The position numbers and the translations under genes are program-made. Shown one piece after another: positions 16,811-25,665 of a DNA stretch of 64,000 nt. Source of the stretch: CALINF01 sp039990395 (lineage in GTDB: Bacteria; Pseudomonadota; Gammaproteobacteria; Pseudomonadales; Halieaceae); the NCBI GenBank assembly GCA_039990395.1, contig JBDXFZ010000074.1:62001-126000 (forward strand), written 5' to 3'. How positions within the stretch are numbered: position 1 is the stretch's first letter; every line of letters begins with the position of its first letter. The notes beneath the pieces were generated by a model that did no database searches, had not been told where the DNA came from, and was given only the letters and a program-made list of their open reading frames with translations.

Positions 16811-18529
16811 ATGGCTTCACTGTTTTCCGAACTCAAACGGCGGCATGTTATTCGTGTCGCGATAGCGTATGTTGTGACTTCCTGGGTATTGGCTCAGGTA
16901 GCCGACTTGTTGCTGGAAAGCTTCAGTGCGCCAGAGTGGGTGGTCAAAGTCATCCTGGTGGTATTGATTATTGGGTTCCCCGTGGCCGTTCTGCTGGCCT
17001 GGGCATTCGAACTAACGCCAGACGGTATCAAGGTGGAGCTGTCCGCAGAGGAGTCGGGTGTAAAGCTTGCTGCTCAGCCTCCCATTGAGGCCGATAAACC
17101 CACGGAAAATACAGCGCCCACAAACCCGGATAAAGCCAGTATCGCCGTACTGCCGTTTGCGGACATGTCTGCAGAACAAGACCAGGAGTATTTTTCCGAT
17201 GGATTAGCGGAAGAACTACTCAACCTCCTTGCCAAGATTCCTCAGTTGCATGTCGCGGCACGTACCTCTGCATTCTCCTTCAAAAATACCCAAGCGGATA
17301 TTCACGAGGTCGCCGAGAAACTCAATGTAGCTCATATACTCGAAGGCAGCGTCCGTAAGGCCGGCGATCAGATCAGGGTAACGGTACAGCTTATTTCGGC
17401 TGCTGACGGCTATCACCTCTGGTCCGAAACCTATGATCGCTCGCTCGAGAACATCTTCCAGGTTCAGGATGAAATTGCCCAGGTCGTGGTGAGTGTGCTC
17501 AAACTTAAATTGCTCGGTGAAGCACCGCGAGTGAATGAGACCGACCCCAAAGCATATAGCCTATTCCTGCAGGGCAGGCATTTTCTGGCTCATAAAGATG
17601 AAATCGGTCTGAACATGTCAGTGGCCGCATTTGAGAAATCTCTTGCGCTTGACGAGAACTATGCGCCGGCGTGGGCGGGGCTTGCCGAAGCGCTGATGCA
17701 GCAGTCTGGAATGGCGTATGCTGCACTGGAGGAGGGCTTTGAGAAAGCGCGTGATGCCTTGCAGCGTGCTCTGGAGCTTGATTCGGACTCGGCGAGTGCT
17801 TGGGTTGCACTGAGCCGCCTCAAGAGTAATTGGGACTGGGATTGGCGTGGAGCCGCAGACGCACTGCAAAAAGCGGAGAAACTGGAGCCGAATAATACCG
17901 AGGTGCTCTATGCCCTGGCTGAACTAAACGCCTACCAAGGGCAGCTTGAGCTAGCAGTCAATATTTGTAAGCGCATTGTTACGCTGGATCCAATGGATGA
18001 AAACTCCTATCACGATATGGGGCGACTGCTGATAGAGCTGGACCGCCTGGACGAGGCGGACGATTGTTACCGTCACCTGCTGTCAATCAATCCGGCTCAT
18101 CGCAACGCCTATGGCTTTTTGAGCAAAATTTACATTGCACGCGGTGATGCCGATCGTGCCTTGGAGCAGGTTGCAAAAATGCGGGAGGAGTTCTGGCGCA
18201 ACTGGGCAGAATTACTTATTCGCTATGGCCTGCGACGCGATAGCGGCAAGGAATCGGGGCTAGAGGATTTTATCGACAAAAACGGTCATGACTCGGCAGT
18301 GCAAATAGCACAGGTCTATGCACTGCACGGAGACATCGACGAGGCACTTGATTGGCTGGAGGTCGGCCTGAAGCAACGTGATACCGGTTTGGCCCAGACT
18401 GTATTGAGTGACCGCATTTTTGTCGGTTTGTATGGCAATCCTCGATTTGAGGCAATCGTCGATAAGATCGGGCTATTGGAAGCCTATCGCAAGATGCCGC
18501 TCAAAAAAGCGCTGGTGAAACGCCCTTAA
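16811..18529 (+). CDS. Membrane-anchored TolB-like/TPR repeat protein
   Basis: 572 aa. Two N-terminal hydrophobic helices (about residues 17-35 and 45-65, the second ending AWAFELTPDGIK) are followed by a TolB/FlgO-like domain (about 105-230: IAVLPFADMS, FSDGLAEELLNLL, LEGSVRKAGDQIRVTVQLI, LWSETYDR) and at least six TPR-type helical pairs to about residue 520. The same modules occur in CadC-like and adenylate-cyclase-linked signalling proteins, where a DNA-binding or cyclase domain precedes them; here there is no such effector domain. The likely role is as a protein-interaction scaffold at the inner membrane. Function is otherwise unknown. Confidence 0.85.
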   Translation: MASLFSELKRRHVIRVAIAYVVTSWVLAQVADLLLESFSAPEWVVKVILVVLIIGFPVAVLLAWAFELTPDGIKVELSAEESGVKLAAQPPIEADKPTENTAPTNPDKASIAVLPFADMSAEQDQEYFSDGLAEELLNLLAKIPQLHVAARTSAFSFKNTQADIHEVAEKLNVAHILEGSVRKAGDQIRVTVQLISAADGYHLWSETYDRSLENIFQVQDEIAQVVVSVLKLKLLGEAPRVNETDPKAYSLFLQGRHFLAHKDEIGLNMSVAAFEKSLALDENYAPAWAGLAEALMQQSGMAYAALEEGFEKARDALQRALELDSDSASAWVALSRLKSNWDWDWRGAADALQKAEKLEPNNTEVLYALAELNAYQGQLELAVNICKRIVTLDPMDENSYHDMGRLLIELDRLDEADDCYRHLLSINPAHRNAYGFLSKIYIARGDADRALEQVAKMREEFWRNWAELLIRYGLRRDSGKESGLEDFIDKNGHDSAVQIAQVYALHGDIDEALDWLEVGLKQRDTGLAQTVLSDRIFVGLYGNPRFEAIVDKIGLLEAYRKMPLKKALVKRP

Positions 18530-18617
18530 CGGTAGTGGCAACTCAGCCGAACACCATAATTTCAAGTTCAATCTGGCCCATAAAACAAAATCATTCACCG
18601 TCATTTATCGCTGTGGT

Positions 18618-18656
18618 GATTGCCGCTCTTTACGAGTGGCGATCAGCTCGGTTTTT
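18618..18656. terminator. Hairpin between convergent TPR and CxC/DRR genes
   Basis: An 11-bp stem (GATTGCCGCTC with GAGTGGCGATC, two G-T pairs) has a 5-nt loop; on the plus strand a five-T run follows after seven bases. It is plausible as a bidirectional terminator. Confidence 0.45.
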
Positions 18657-18787
18657 CGTTACGCCATCGCAAAATCACTAGCCCTGCGTCCCCGGCGCTT
18701 ACGGCGCTCGGTACCTGTGTGGATAGCATGCATTTCTGCTCGTAACCCATATAGCGCCCGCCGGTCGTCCTCATCTTCCCGCCTGTC
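18618..18787. repeat. Degenerate direct repeat, copy B
   Basis: Partner of 16563-16725. It covers the last 42 codons of the intact CxC/DRR gene and the hairpin beyond it. The two copies flank the TolB-like/TPR gene in the same orientation. Confidence 0.75.
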
Positions 18788-19066
18788 GCTGTGTTTCAGG
18801 AATCCGCATTTACACGTGGCCTTGTCGCAACCCTTCAATGGCAGTGAAGGTACTTCCCTTTTGAGAAACCGCTTGTCTGCCAGTGAACTGGCGGCGTTGC
18901 AATGCGCGATCGGCAGCATCAAAGACAGGGACTGATAGGGGTTGTGGCTCTGCGCCTGCCTGGCTTTGTGGCCAGGCCTTTGCGCTGGTTTGCCTGGGGT
19001 ACTTCTTAGTAACTTCCATGCCATCACGATAACGAAAGCAGCGCCACCGATGAGTAGGATCTCCAT
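18659..19066 (-). CDS. Small membrane-anchored protein with CxC and DRR motifs, function unknown
   Basis: 135 aa from the ATG at 19066, chosen because AGGAGAG lies 5 nt upstream; an earlier in-frame start at 19141 has no ribosome site. One N-terminal membrane helix (about residues 2-20), a basic linker, then a conserved-looking C-terminal block: LPLKGCDKATCKCGF, HSDRRE and DEDDRR, followed by a highly basic tail. I recall similar short Cys/DRR proteins in other gammaproteobacteria, but no function is known to me. The three Cys could bind metal. A decayed copy of its 3' end lies at 16606-16725. Confidence 0.72.
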   Translation of the reverse strand: MEILLIGGAAFVIVMAWKLLRSTPGKPAQRPGHKARQAQSHNPYQSLSLMLPIAHCNAASSLADKRFLKREVPSLPLKGCDKATCKCGFLKHSDRREDEDDRRALYGLRAEMHAIHTGTERRKRRGRRASDFAMA

Positions 19067-19212
19067 TCCACTCTCCTTTTTAGTTGTCCAACTACTGTTC
19101 AACATTAGAGGGAAATGGGGTTTTAGGCAAATACTGGACATATAGCACTGGTCTGGGTGCGCTCAGCAGCCGTAAAAGTTTGTGAGCAAGGTGTGAAACC
19201 CTTGAAAACAGT

Positions 19213-19253
19213 GACATATGTCGCCTTACACGATCAATGTTAATCCGTATAAT
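19213..19253 (+). promoter_or_regulatory. Promoter and possible operator of the RND efflux operon
   Basis: CTTACA (19225-19230), 17-bp spacer, perfect TATAAT (19248-19253); predicted start near 19260 with a 29-nt leader. A perfect 10-bp palindrome GACATATGTC (19213-19222) sits just upstream of the -35, where an activator or repressor could bind. Confidence 0.55.
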
Positions 19254-19288
19254 ATTGGCCCCGGATTTGCACTACACGGTAGAAATTA

Positions 19289-20401
19289 ATGTCAAAGAAC
19301 TTGGTTATCGCAACCTGCATCGGCGCAGGCATACTCCTCTGGCTGTTGTCGGGAATGCTTACGGAGGATTCCGGCACAACCGAGCACGACTCGCTTGCCC
19401 TAGAGAGTTCCCAATCGGAACCTTTTAGCCAATCGGATCTACCGCGCGTTCGCGCCGTAGTCTTGCGTTCGGAGTCCAGAACTCGCTATCTGGTTTTGCG
19501 CGGCAAAACTGAAAGCAAGCGAATGGTCGATGTTGCGGCAGAGGTGGCTGGCAAGATCGTTTCAAGACCCATGGAGCGCGGTATGCGGGTGGAGCAGGGC
19601 GATCTTCTGTGCGAAGTGGCTGTCGATGACAGGAAGGTGGCGGTTACTGAAGCGAAAGCGTCACTCGAAGAGGCGCGTATCGAGTACGAGGGCAGCTTGA
19701 AGTTGAAGGAGCAGGGTCTGCAATCGGAAACAGCGATCGCGCGGTCTGCAGCCCGTTTGGAGTCTGTGCGCGCTCAAGTACACCGCCAAACGCTTAATCT
19801 CGAGCGCACACGTATCGTGGCGCCTTTCGGTGGTGTGGTAGAGCAGCTGCACATGAATGTGGGCGACTATGCAGTGCCTGGTGCGGTTTGCGCCACGCTT
19901 ATCGACCTCGACCCCATGTTGATTCTGGCGGACGTCACCGAGAGCGAAGTTGAGAACATGGCCTTGGGCGACAATGTCGTGGGTCGTATTAGCAATGGCC
20001 GCGAAATCGCCGGCGTTGTCACCTTCGTTGGCCAGCAAAGCGATCCCGTGACGCGTACTTACCCAGTGGAGATAACGGTTGAGAACGCAGACTTTAGCGT
20101 GCGCTCGGGCCTTACGGTGAACGTGCGTATCGGACTCGGCGAAGTGAACGCGCACCAGATATCCCCAGCACTGTTTGCGCTGGACGATGGTGGTGAGATC
20201 GGCGTTCGTACCCTTGGTAAAAACAATGTGGTGGAATTTCACACTGTTCGCATAATTGAAGATGGTCCCGGCGGGGTTTGGGTGACCGGGCTTCCCGATA
20301 CCACTCGCTTAATCACGGTGGGGCAGGAGTTTGTCAGTGCAGGTCAGGAGGTAGAAGCTATCTACCCCAATGACCCAAGCGCCCAGGTTGCTCAGCCATG
20401 A
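19289..20401 (+). CDS. RND efflux periplasmic adaptor (membrane fusion protein)
   Basis: 370 aa. An N-terminal signal or anchor (about residues 4-22) precedes a biotinyl-lipoyl-like half (VDVAAEVAGKIVSRPMERG), a short alpha-hairpin (about 115-160, heptad-like), the second lipoyl half (RTRIVAPFGGVVEQL... region), and beta-barrel and membrane-proximal domains. This is the standard order for MexA/AcrA-type adaptors bridging the pump and an outer-membrane channel. It overlaps the pump gene by 4 nt (ATGA), so the two are translationally coupled. No outer-membrane factor gene is nearby, so a TolC-type protein encoded elsewhere is assumed. Confidence 0.92.
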   Translation: MSKNLVIATCIGAGILLWLLSGMLTEDSGTTEHDSLALESSQSEPFSQSDLPRVRAVVLRSESRTRYLVLRGKTESKRMVDVAAEVAGKIVSRPMERGMRVEQGDLLCEVAVDDRKVAVTEAKASLEEARIEYEGSLKLKEQGLQSETAIARSAARLESVRAQVHRQTLNLERTRIVAPFGGVVEQLHMNVGDYAVPGAVCATLIDLDPMLILADVTESEVENMALGDNVVGRISNGREIAGVVTFVGQQSDPVTRTYPVEITVENADFSVRSGLTVNVRIGLGEVNAHQISPALFALDDGGEIGVRTLGKNNVVEFHTVRIIEDGPGGVWVTGLPDTTRLITVGQEFVSAGQEVEAIYPNDPSAQVAQP

Positions 20402-23400
20402 CCAGTATGATCGACTCGGCCATCAGCCGCACGCGAACTACGCTGTCGCTGATGGCGGTGGTAATCGTCGCGGGTATGATTTCTCGAGCTGCGCTGCCAA
20501 TAGCCAATGATCCTCACATTGAGCTGCCCTTCTTCTATATAGGGGTGGCGCATGAGGGCATCTCCCCGGAAGATGCAGAGCGACTGCTGGTGCAGCCGAT
20601 GGAGATCGAGCTGCGTAAGCTCGAGGGCGTTGAAGAACTCAAATCTTCCGCATCAGAAGGTATGGCCACATTTTTTGTGGAATTTGACGTTAGCCAGGAC
20701 CTGGATCAGGCTCTGATCGATGTACGTGAAGCCGTAAATCGAGCCAAATCAGAGATTCCCTCTACTGCTGAAGAGCCCTTCATCAAGGAACTCACCGTCG
20801 ATGACTTCCCGATGATTCAGATTAACCTGATTGGGGTTAATGCCAGCGAGCGCAGCGTATACCAGACGGCGCTGAAGCTGCGCGATGATATCGAGGCTAT
20901 TCCCGATGTGCTAGCTGCCGATTTGCAGGGTCACCGCGAAGAAGTGCTCGAGGTCATCATCGACCCCGATGCACTCAACGCCTACAAGATTTCCAGCGAA
21001 GAGCTTCTCACGATTCTGTTACGCAATAATCGCCTGATCCCAGCCGGTAGCATAGACACTGGCAGAGGCCGGTTCTCAGTAAAAGTGCCAGCCGTTGTTG
21101 AAGAGGCGCGTGACGTACTGGAGCTGCCTATTGCCAGCGAGGGTGACAGAGTAGTGACATTGCAGGATGTCGCTACGATCAGACGTACGTTTAAGGATCG
21201 AACCAGCTTTGCCCGCTATAACGGTCGCGACACGATATCGGTATCAGTGACCAAGCGCGCCAACGCCAACATTATTTCGACGGTTGAGAAGGTGCGTGAA
21301 GTCATTGAGCGAGCTCGCCCCGATATTCCTGCGGGCATCGAGATGATCGTGTCCCAGGACCAGGCAGAGTTTGCCGAAATGCAGGTAACAGAACTGCAGG
21401 GCAATATCTTTACTGCACTCGCATTGGTGATGGTGCTTGTGGTGGCCGCAATGGGGTTTCGCAGTGGTGTCATTGTGGGGCTTGGTATACCCGTGTCGCT
21501 GCTGTTCTCCGTTATTCTGATCTACCAGTTTGGCTATACGTTTAACTTCATGGTGATGTTCGGCATGCTGCTCGGACTGGGTATGCTCATTGATGGCGCC
21601 ATTGTGGTCACAGAATACGCCGATCGCATGATGGGCGATGGCATGGATCACAGAAGCGCTTACGCAGAAGCCGTAAAGCGAATGTTTTGGCCCGTAACGG
21701 CGTCTACAGCCACCACGTTGGCAGCATTCCTGCCGTTGATTTTCTGGCCGGGCGTGTCGGGCCAGTTTATGCGTTACCTGCCGGTTACTGTATTTACCGT
21801 ATTAATGGGGTCGTTGCTCTATGCACTGCTATTTGGCCCAGTGCTGGGTACTCTGTTTGGCAAGCCTACCCAACACAGTAAGAAATCGGTGGAGGCGATG
21901 CACGAATTGGAAACCGGTGATCCTACTCGCCTTAAAACACCCACTGGCCTTTACGCACGGTTTCTGTCCCGAGTCGTTGCGCGCCCGGGCATCACGATGC
22001 TGGTCATCGGTTCTTTGCTGATGAGTATTTTCTGGGCCTACGGCAAATTCAGCTCTGGGGCCATATTCTTCTCCGACTCCGATCCACAATTCATTCAGGT
22101 CTCCGTGCGCGGTCGCGGTAACTTTTCGGCCAGTGAAGTGAATGATCTTGTGCTGGAGGTAGAGCGCGAAGTTTTGCAGATCGTAGGTATTCGCTCGATT
22201 AATGCGCAGACATTTTTGCCCGGTAATACTGGGGGCGGTGGTAACTCCAGTCCCAGCTCCGACAGAATTGGTGCGATGTTTGTCGAGCTTTACCCGGAAT
22301 CGGAACGCTCCGCAAAGGGTAACGAGATTGTCACCGAGATTCGAGAACGAACGAATCACCTGGCGGGTATCTCCGTAGAGGTGTTGCCGTTTGAGCAGGG
22401 CCCACCGGTTGGCAAGCCCATTCAGATCGAGTTGTCTTCGCGCGATCGATCGTTACTAGAGCCGGCGCTGGCGCGAATCCGGGCGTATATGGATACGCTG
22501 CCTGAACTTGTCGATATCGATGACACTGCGGCTTTGCCATCCATCGAATGGCGTATCGAAGTCGATCGTGCTCAGGCTGCGATCTACGACGCTGATGTGT
22601 CTTCGGCAGGTATTGCGGTGCAACTGGTCACGAATGGTGTGAAGGTCGCCGAGTATCGTCCCGATGGAGCCGATGACGCGGTCGATATCCGGGTACGCTA
22701 CCCGGAGAGTGAGCGCGGTATCCGCGCGATGGATGAGCTGCGTATCAGCACCAATCAAGGCATGGTGCCGCTGAGCAACTTTGTCAGCATGTTGCCAGCA
22801 CCTGGCGTAGATAGCCTAAATCGCGTTGACGGTATTGCCATTGAATTGGTTCGTGCGGATGTAGTTGAAGGTGTACTCGCCGACAGCATGGTGAAGGTGA
22901 TGGATGACTGGCTCCAGCAGCAAGAGTTTGATCCCGCGCTGTCTATACGTTTCAGGGGTGCTAATGAGGAACAGGCAAATTCATTGGCGTTCGTGCAGGT
23001 GGCTTTCCTTTTGTCACTCGCGTTGATGTTTATTCTTCTGGTGACCCAGTTCAATAGCTTCTATCAGAGCGCATTGATTTTGCTTGCCGTGATTATGTCT
23101 ACCGCGGGCGTGTTGCTGGGCTTGTTAGTGCTGGCGAAACCGTTTAGCGCGATTCTCACGGGAGTCGGTGTTGTGGCGCTTGCGGGAATTGTGGTGAACA
23201 ACAATATTGTGTTGATCGATACATTTAACCACGTGCGAAAACTGCATCCTGAGTTGACGATTCGAGAAGTGATTGTGCGCGCGTCCTCCCAGCGCATCCG
23301 CCCGGTTCTGCTGACAACGGTAACAACAGTGTTTGGCTTGTTACCGCTTGCCTGTGGCTTATCGGTGGACCTGATAAATCGAAGTATCACGGCCAGTGGA

Positions 23401-23598
23401 CAGATGGCTACCTTCTGGGGGCCTTTATCCCAGGCGATCGTGTTTGGTTTGTCCTTTGCTACCGTGCTTACCTTAATCGCGACCCCGGCTATGCTGGCGT
23501 TCCCCACTGCTGTGCGTGAAGTTGTGGCTCGCTTTCGCAAAAAGCCTTCACAAAAAGATGGAGACGCTGTAACGGGCGCACGCGTAGCGACAGGTTAG
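20398..23598 (+). CDS. RND family efflux pump, inner-membrane permease
   Basis: 1066 aa, normal length for AcrB-type pumps, with 12 expected membrane helices and two large periplasmic loops. At the TM4 proton-relay site the AcrB Asp-Asp pair reads Asp-Gly (GMLIDGAIVVTEY), and the TM10 Lys position reads Asn (GIVVNNNIVLID). This pattern occurs in pump subfamilies distant from AcrB, so the coupling network must differ. Substrate unknown. It is the second gene of a two-gene operon with the adaptor; no local TetR or two-component regulator accompanies it. Confidence 0.93.
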   Translation: MTSMIDSAISRTRTTLSLMAVVIVAGMISRAALPIANDPHIELPFFYIGVAHEGISPEDAERLLVQPMEIELRKLEGVEELKSSASEGMATFFVEFDVSQDLDQALIDVREAVNRAKSEIPSTAEEPFIKELTVDDFPMIQINLIGVNASERSVYQTALKLRDDIEAIPDVLAADLQGHREEVLEVIIDPDALNAYKISSEELLTILLRNNRLIPAGSIDTGRGRFSVKVPAVVEEARDVLELPIASEGDRVVTLQDVATIRRTFKDRTSFARYNGRDTISVSVTKRANANIISTVEKVREVIERARPDIPAGIEMIVSQDQAEFAEMQVTELQGNIFTALALVMVLVVAAMGFRSGVIVGLGIPVSLLFSVILIYQFGYTFNFMVMFGMLLGLGMLIDGAIVVTEYADRMMGDGMDHRSAYAEAVKRMFWPVTASTATTLAAFLPLIFWPGVSGQFMRYLPVTVFTVLMGSLLYALLFGPVLGTLFGKPTQHSKKSVEAMHELETGDPTRLKTPTGLYARFLSRVVARPGITMLVIGSLLMSIFWAYGKFSSGAIFFSDSDPQFIQVSVRGRGNFSASEVNDLVLEVEREVLQIVGIRSINAQTFLPGNTGGGGNSSPSSDRIGAMFVELYPESERSAKGNEIVTEIRERTNHLAGISVEVLPFEQGPPVGKPIQIELSSRDRSLLEPALARIRAYMDTLPELVDIDDTAALPSIEWRIEVDRAQAAIYDADVSSAGIAVQLVTNGVKVAEYRPDGADDAVDIRVRYPESERGIRAMDELRISTNQGMVPLSNFVSMLPAPGVDSLNRVDGIAIELVRADVVEGVLADSMVKVMDDWLQQQEFDPALSIRFRGANEEQANSLAFVQVAFLLSLALMFILLVTQFNSFYQSALILLAVIMSTAGVLLGLLVLAKPFSAILTGVGVVALAGIVVNNNIVLIDTFNHVRKLHPELTIREVIVRASSQRIRPVLLTTVTTVFGLLPLACGLSVDLINRSITASGQMATFWGPLSQAIVFGLSFATVLTLIATPAMLAFPTAVREVVARFRKKPSQKDGDAVTGARVATG

Positions 23599-23670
23599 CC
23601 CTGTTTTTCGGGTGCGGTCTGCAACTGCCAGGCCGAACGTATTGGTTGCTCACTGCATTGATGACCCCAA

Positions 23671-24531
23671 TCAGAACAGATTGGGGTAAGTTTTCCAGTA
23701 ATACTTCAGGTCCTGGCTGTTCCAGCCCTCATAAATTGAATCCCAACCCAGCGTGTCGATGCGCCAGCCATGGTGTGGTTCGAGATTGGTGGAGAATACC
23801 GGTGCGCCGAAGTCGCAAAAGCGCGTATCAATGCTGATGCGGGCGGTGTTCTCTGTGAAGTTGGGTTCTGCCCGATGCACCGTGCAGGAGTGAAAGATCA
23901 GTATGTCCCCCTGCTCAAAATCCGATACATGCCACTGCGTTTCCTCGGGATAGATTTCGCACTGTACACCGCCCACGCCCTCTGCCTGGAATACTTTGCG
24001 AACACCGCCCAGATGCGATTTTGGTAGCACCTTTACCCGTCCCATCGCTTCGCTTATATCGTGTAGTGCCACCCAGATGCCAGCCATAGTGGGCCCCGCA
24101 TGGTGTGAGTAGGCATCTTGATGGGGAGGCGTTTCGTAGCCGACTTTTCGCGGTGTGGAGATACGCGCCATTTTAATGGGGTATACGAACACGTTGTCGT
24201 TCACCACATTTTGCATCAGCTGCAGCAGGTCGGGTTGATGGAAAAAACTGTGAAACGATTCCAGTGATTGTACCTTGGGGTAAACCTCGTCCCAGATAGC
24301 ATCTGTTTCGTAGAATGGATCTCCAACAAGTTCCGGCAGCTCGCTACCTGCTGGTCTGACAACATAAGGTGCCGTTGCCTGTAGTATCTCTTCAAGCTGC
24401 GCTTCGCAGCGTGCCCTGCCTACGAACGACTTAAAATAGAGATAGCCCCATTGCGCAAACCGGCTGCGCAGTACTTGCGGGTCGTCTTCGGTGTTAGAGA
24501 CAACAAATGGTAGGTTTTCTGACATAGGCAC
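23671..24531 (-). CDS. Phytanoyl-CoA dioxygenase (PhyH) family protein
   Basis: 286 aa. Fe(II)/2-oxoglutarate oxygenase signatures: HxD in PPHQDAYSHH (about residue 140), distal His in FHSCTVHRAEPN (about 215) and a 2-oxoglutarate-binding Arg in ARISIDTRF. The family hydroxylates small molecules, classically the alpha carbon of branched acyl-CoAs. It is divergent from a branched-chain or terpene acyl-CoA operon across 188 bp, which makes a branched-acid substrate plausible but unproven. No ribosome site stands out before the ATG. Confidence 0.87.
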   Translation of the reverse strand: MPMSENLPFVVSNTEDDPQVLRSRFAQWGYLYFKSFVGRARCEAQLEEILQATAPYVVRPAGSELPELVGDPFYETDAIWDEVYPKVQSLESFHSFFHQPDLLQLMQNVVNDNVFVYPIKMARISTPRKVGYETPPHQDAYSHHAGPTMAGIWVALHDISEAMGRVKVLPKSHLGGVRKVFQAEGVGGVQCEIYPEETQWHVSDFEQGDILIFHSCTVHRAEPNFTENTARISIDTRFCDFGAPVFSTNLEPHHGWRIDTLGWDSIYEGWNSQDLKYYWKTYPNLF

Positions 24532-24719
24532 GGACAGGCAAAATACAGGCTGCCAATCTCCTATTTTTGCAGCGTAACTGCAAGCAGCTTTTTTGATCTT
24601 TGCCTAAGGTTTGCCTTCACACCCACATCCCTTGCTTGGCGTGGCTCGGCAAGTTTGGCTATGCGGTTTCTTTTCTGCTATAGCTATGCACATCTGCCTA
24701 TTTTTAGAGGACTGAATGA

Positions 24720-25532
24720 ATGTTTGAGCACTTTGAAACGCTATCTATTCGCCGCGACGGCTCTGTCGACTGGCTAACGCTGAACCGGCCTGATGTATTG
24801 AATTCGATCAATACACAGATGGTGACAGAGCTTCGAGAATACTTCGGCAGTCTCTCTGAAAATCTCTCGACTCGCATTGTGGTGATCGCTGGTGCTGGAC
24901 GTGCCTTTTGTGCAGGTCTGGATATTCAGGCAGCTGCGGTAATGAATAGCAAAGATGGGACTGTACCGGCGGGTAATGGCTGGGGCTTTCAGGGCTATCT
25001 TGCAGAGGTCTACGCCATGATGCGCCGCGTACCTCAGCCGATTATCAGCCTGGTGCAGGGTGCGGCATGTGGGGGAGGATTTGCGTTGGCGCTGGCATCG
25101 GATATCCGCATTGCGGGTGAAAGTATGAAAATGAATGCGGCCTTTATTAAACTGGGGCTGTCTTCGTGCGATATGGGTACGTCCTATTTCTTGCCGCGCC
25201 TTGTGGGTACGTCGCTGGCATCAGAGCTCATGTTAACGGGTCGCTTCATTCATGCCGAACGTGCGCTGGCAACGGGCCTTGTGTCGGAGGTGGTACCTGA
25301 TGACGAACTGCCAGCAGCTGCACAGTCGTATATTGACGACATGCTTGCGGCGTCTCCAATGGGGTTGCGACTGACCAAGGAGGGGCTCAATGTCGCGATT
25401 GATGCTGGTAGCGTTGACGCTGCGATGGCCGTTGAGAATAGAAATCAGATTCTGTGTTCACAAACGGCCGATGCCAAAGAGGGTATGTTGGCCTTCATGG
25501 AGAAGCGTGCCCCGGTGTATCAAGGCAGGTAA
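24720..25532 (+). CDS. Enoyl-CoA hydratase/isomerase family protein
   Basis: 270 aa crotonase fold. Oxyanion-hole segments are AGRAFCAGLDI (about 60-70) and GAACGGGFALAL (about 116-127). The usual hydratase Glu position in LGLSSCDMGTSYFLPRL carries Asp, as in several non-classical crotonases. AGAGG lies 9 nt before the ATG. It is the first gene of the plus-strand acyl-CoA cluster; the 133-bp gap to atuA could hold a second promoter. Confidence 0.9.
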   Translation: MFEHFETLSIRRDGSVDWLTLNRPDVLNSINTQMVTELREYFGSLSENLSTRIVVIAGAGRAFCAGLDIQAAAVMNSKDGTVPAGNGWGFQGYLAEVYAMMRRVPQPIISLVQGAACGGGFALALASDIRIAGESMKMNAAFIKLGLSSCDMGTSYFLPRLVGTSLASELMLTGRFIHAERALATGLVSEVVPDDELPAAAQSYIDDMLAASPMGLRLTKEGLNVAIDAGSVDAAMAVENRNQILCSQTADAKEGMLAFMEKRAPVYQGR

Positions 25533-25665
25533 GTGGCGCAAAGTCCCAGCGTTTTAACCTTGGTAGGCCATTGCCCCCTGCAATTGGCTTCATATTTTGT
25601 TGTTCTGTGCGCCGATATCCGTAGTATCTAGTGCCTTGCATGAAAAAGTTTGAGGGCAGTGGTCG

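Noticed and set aside
19067..19141. N-terminal extension of the CxC/DRR protein to 19141
   Set aside because: It has no ribosome site, whereas the ATG at 19066 has a strong one and yields a clean membrane anchor.
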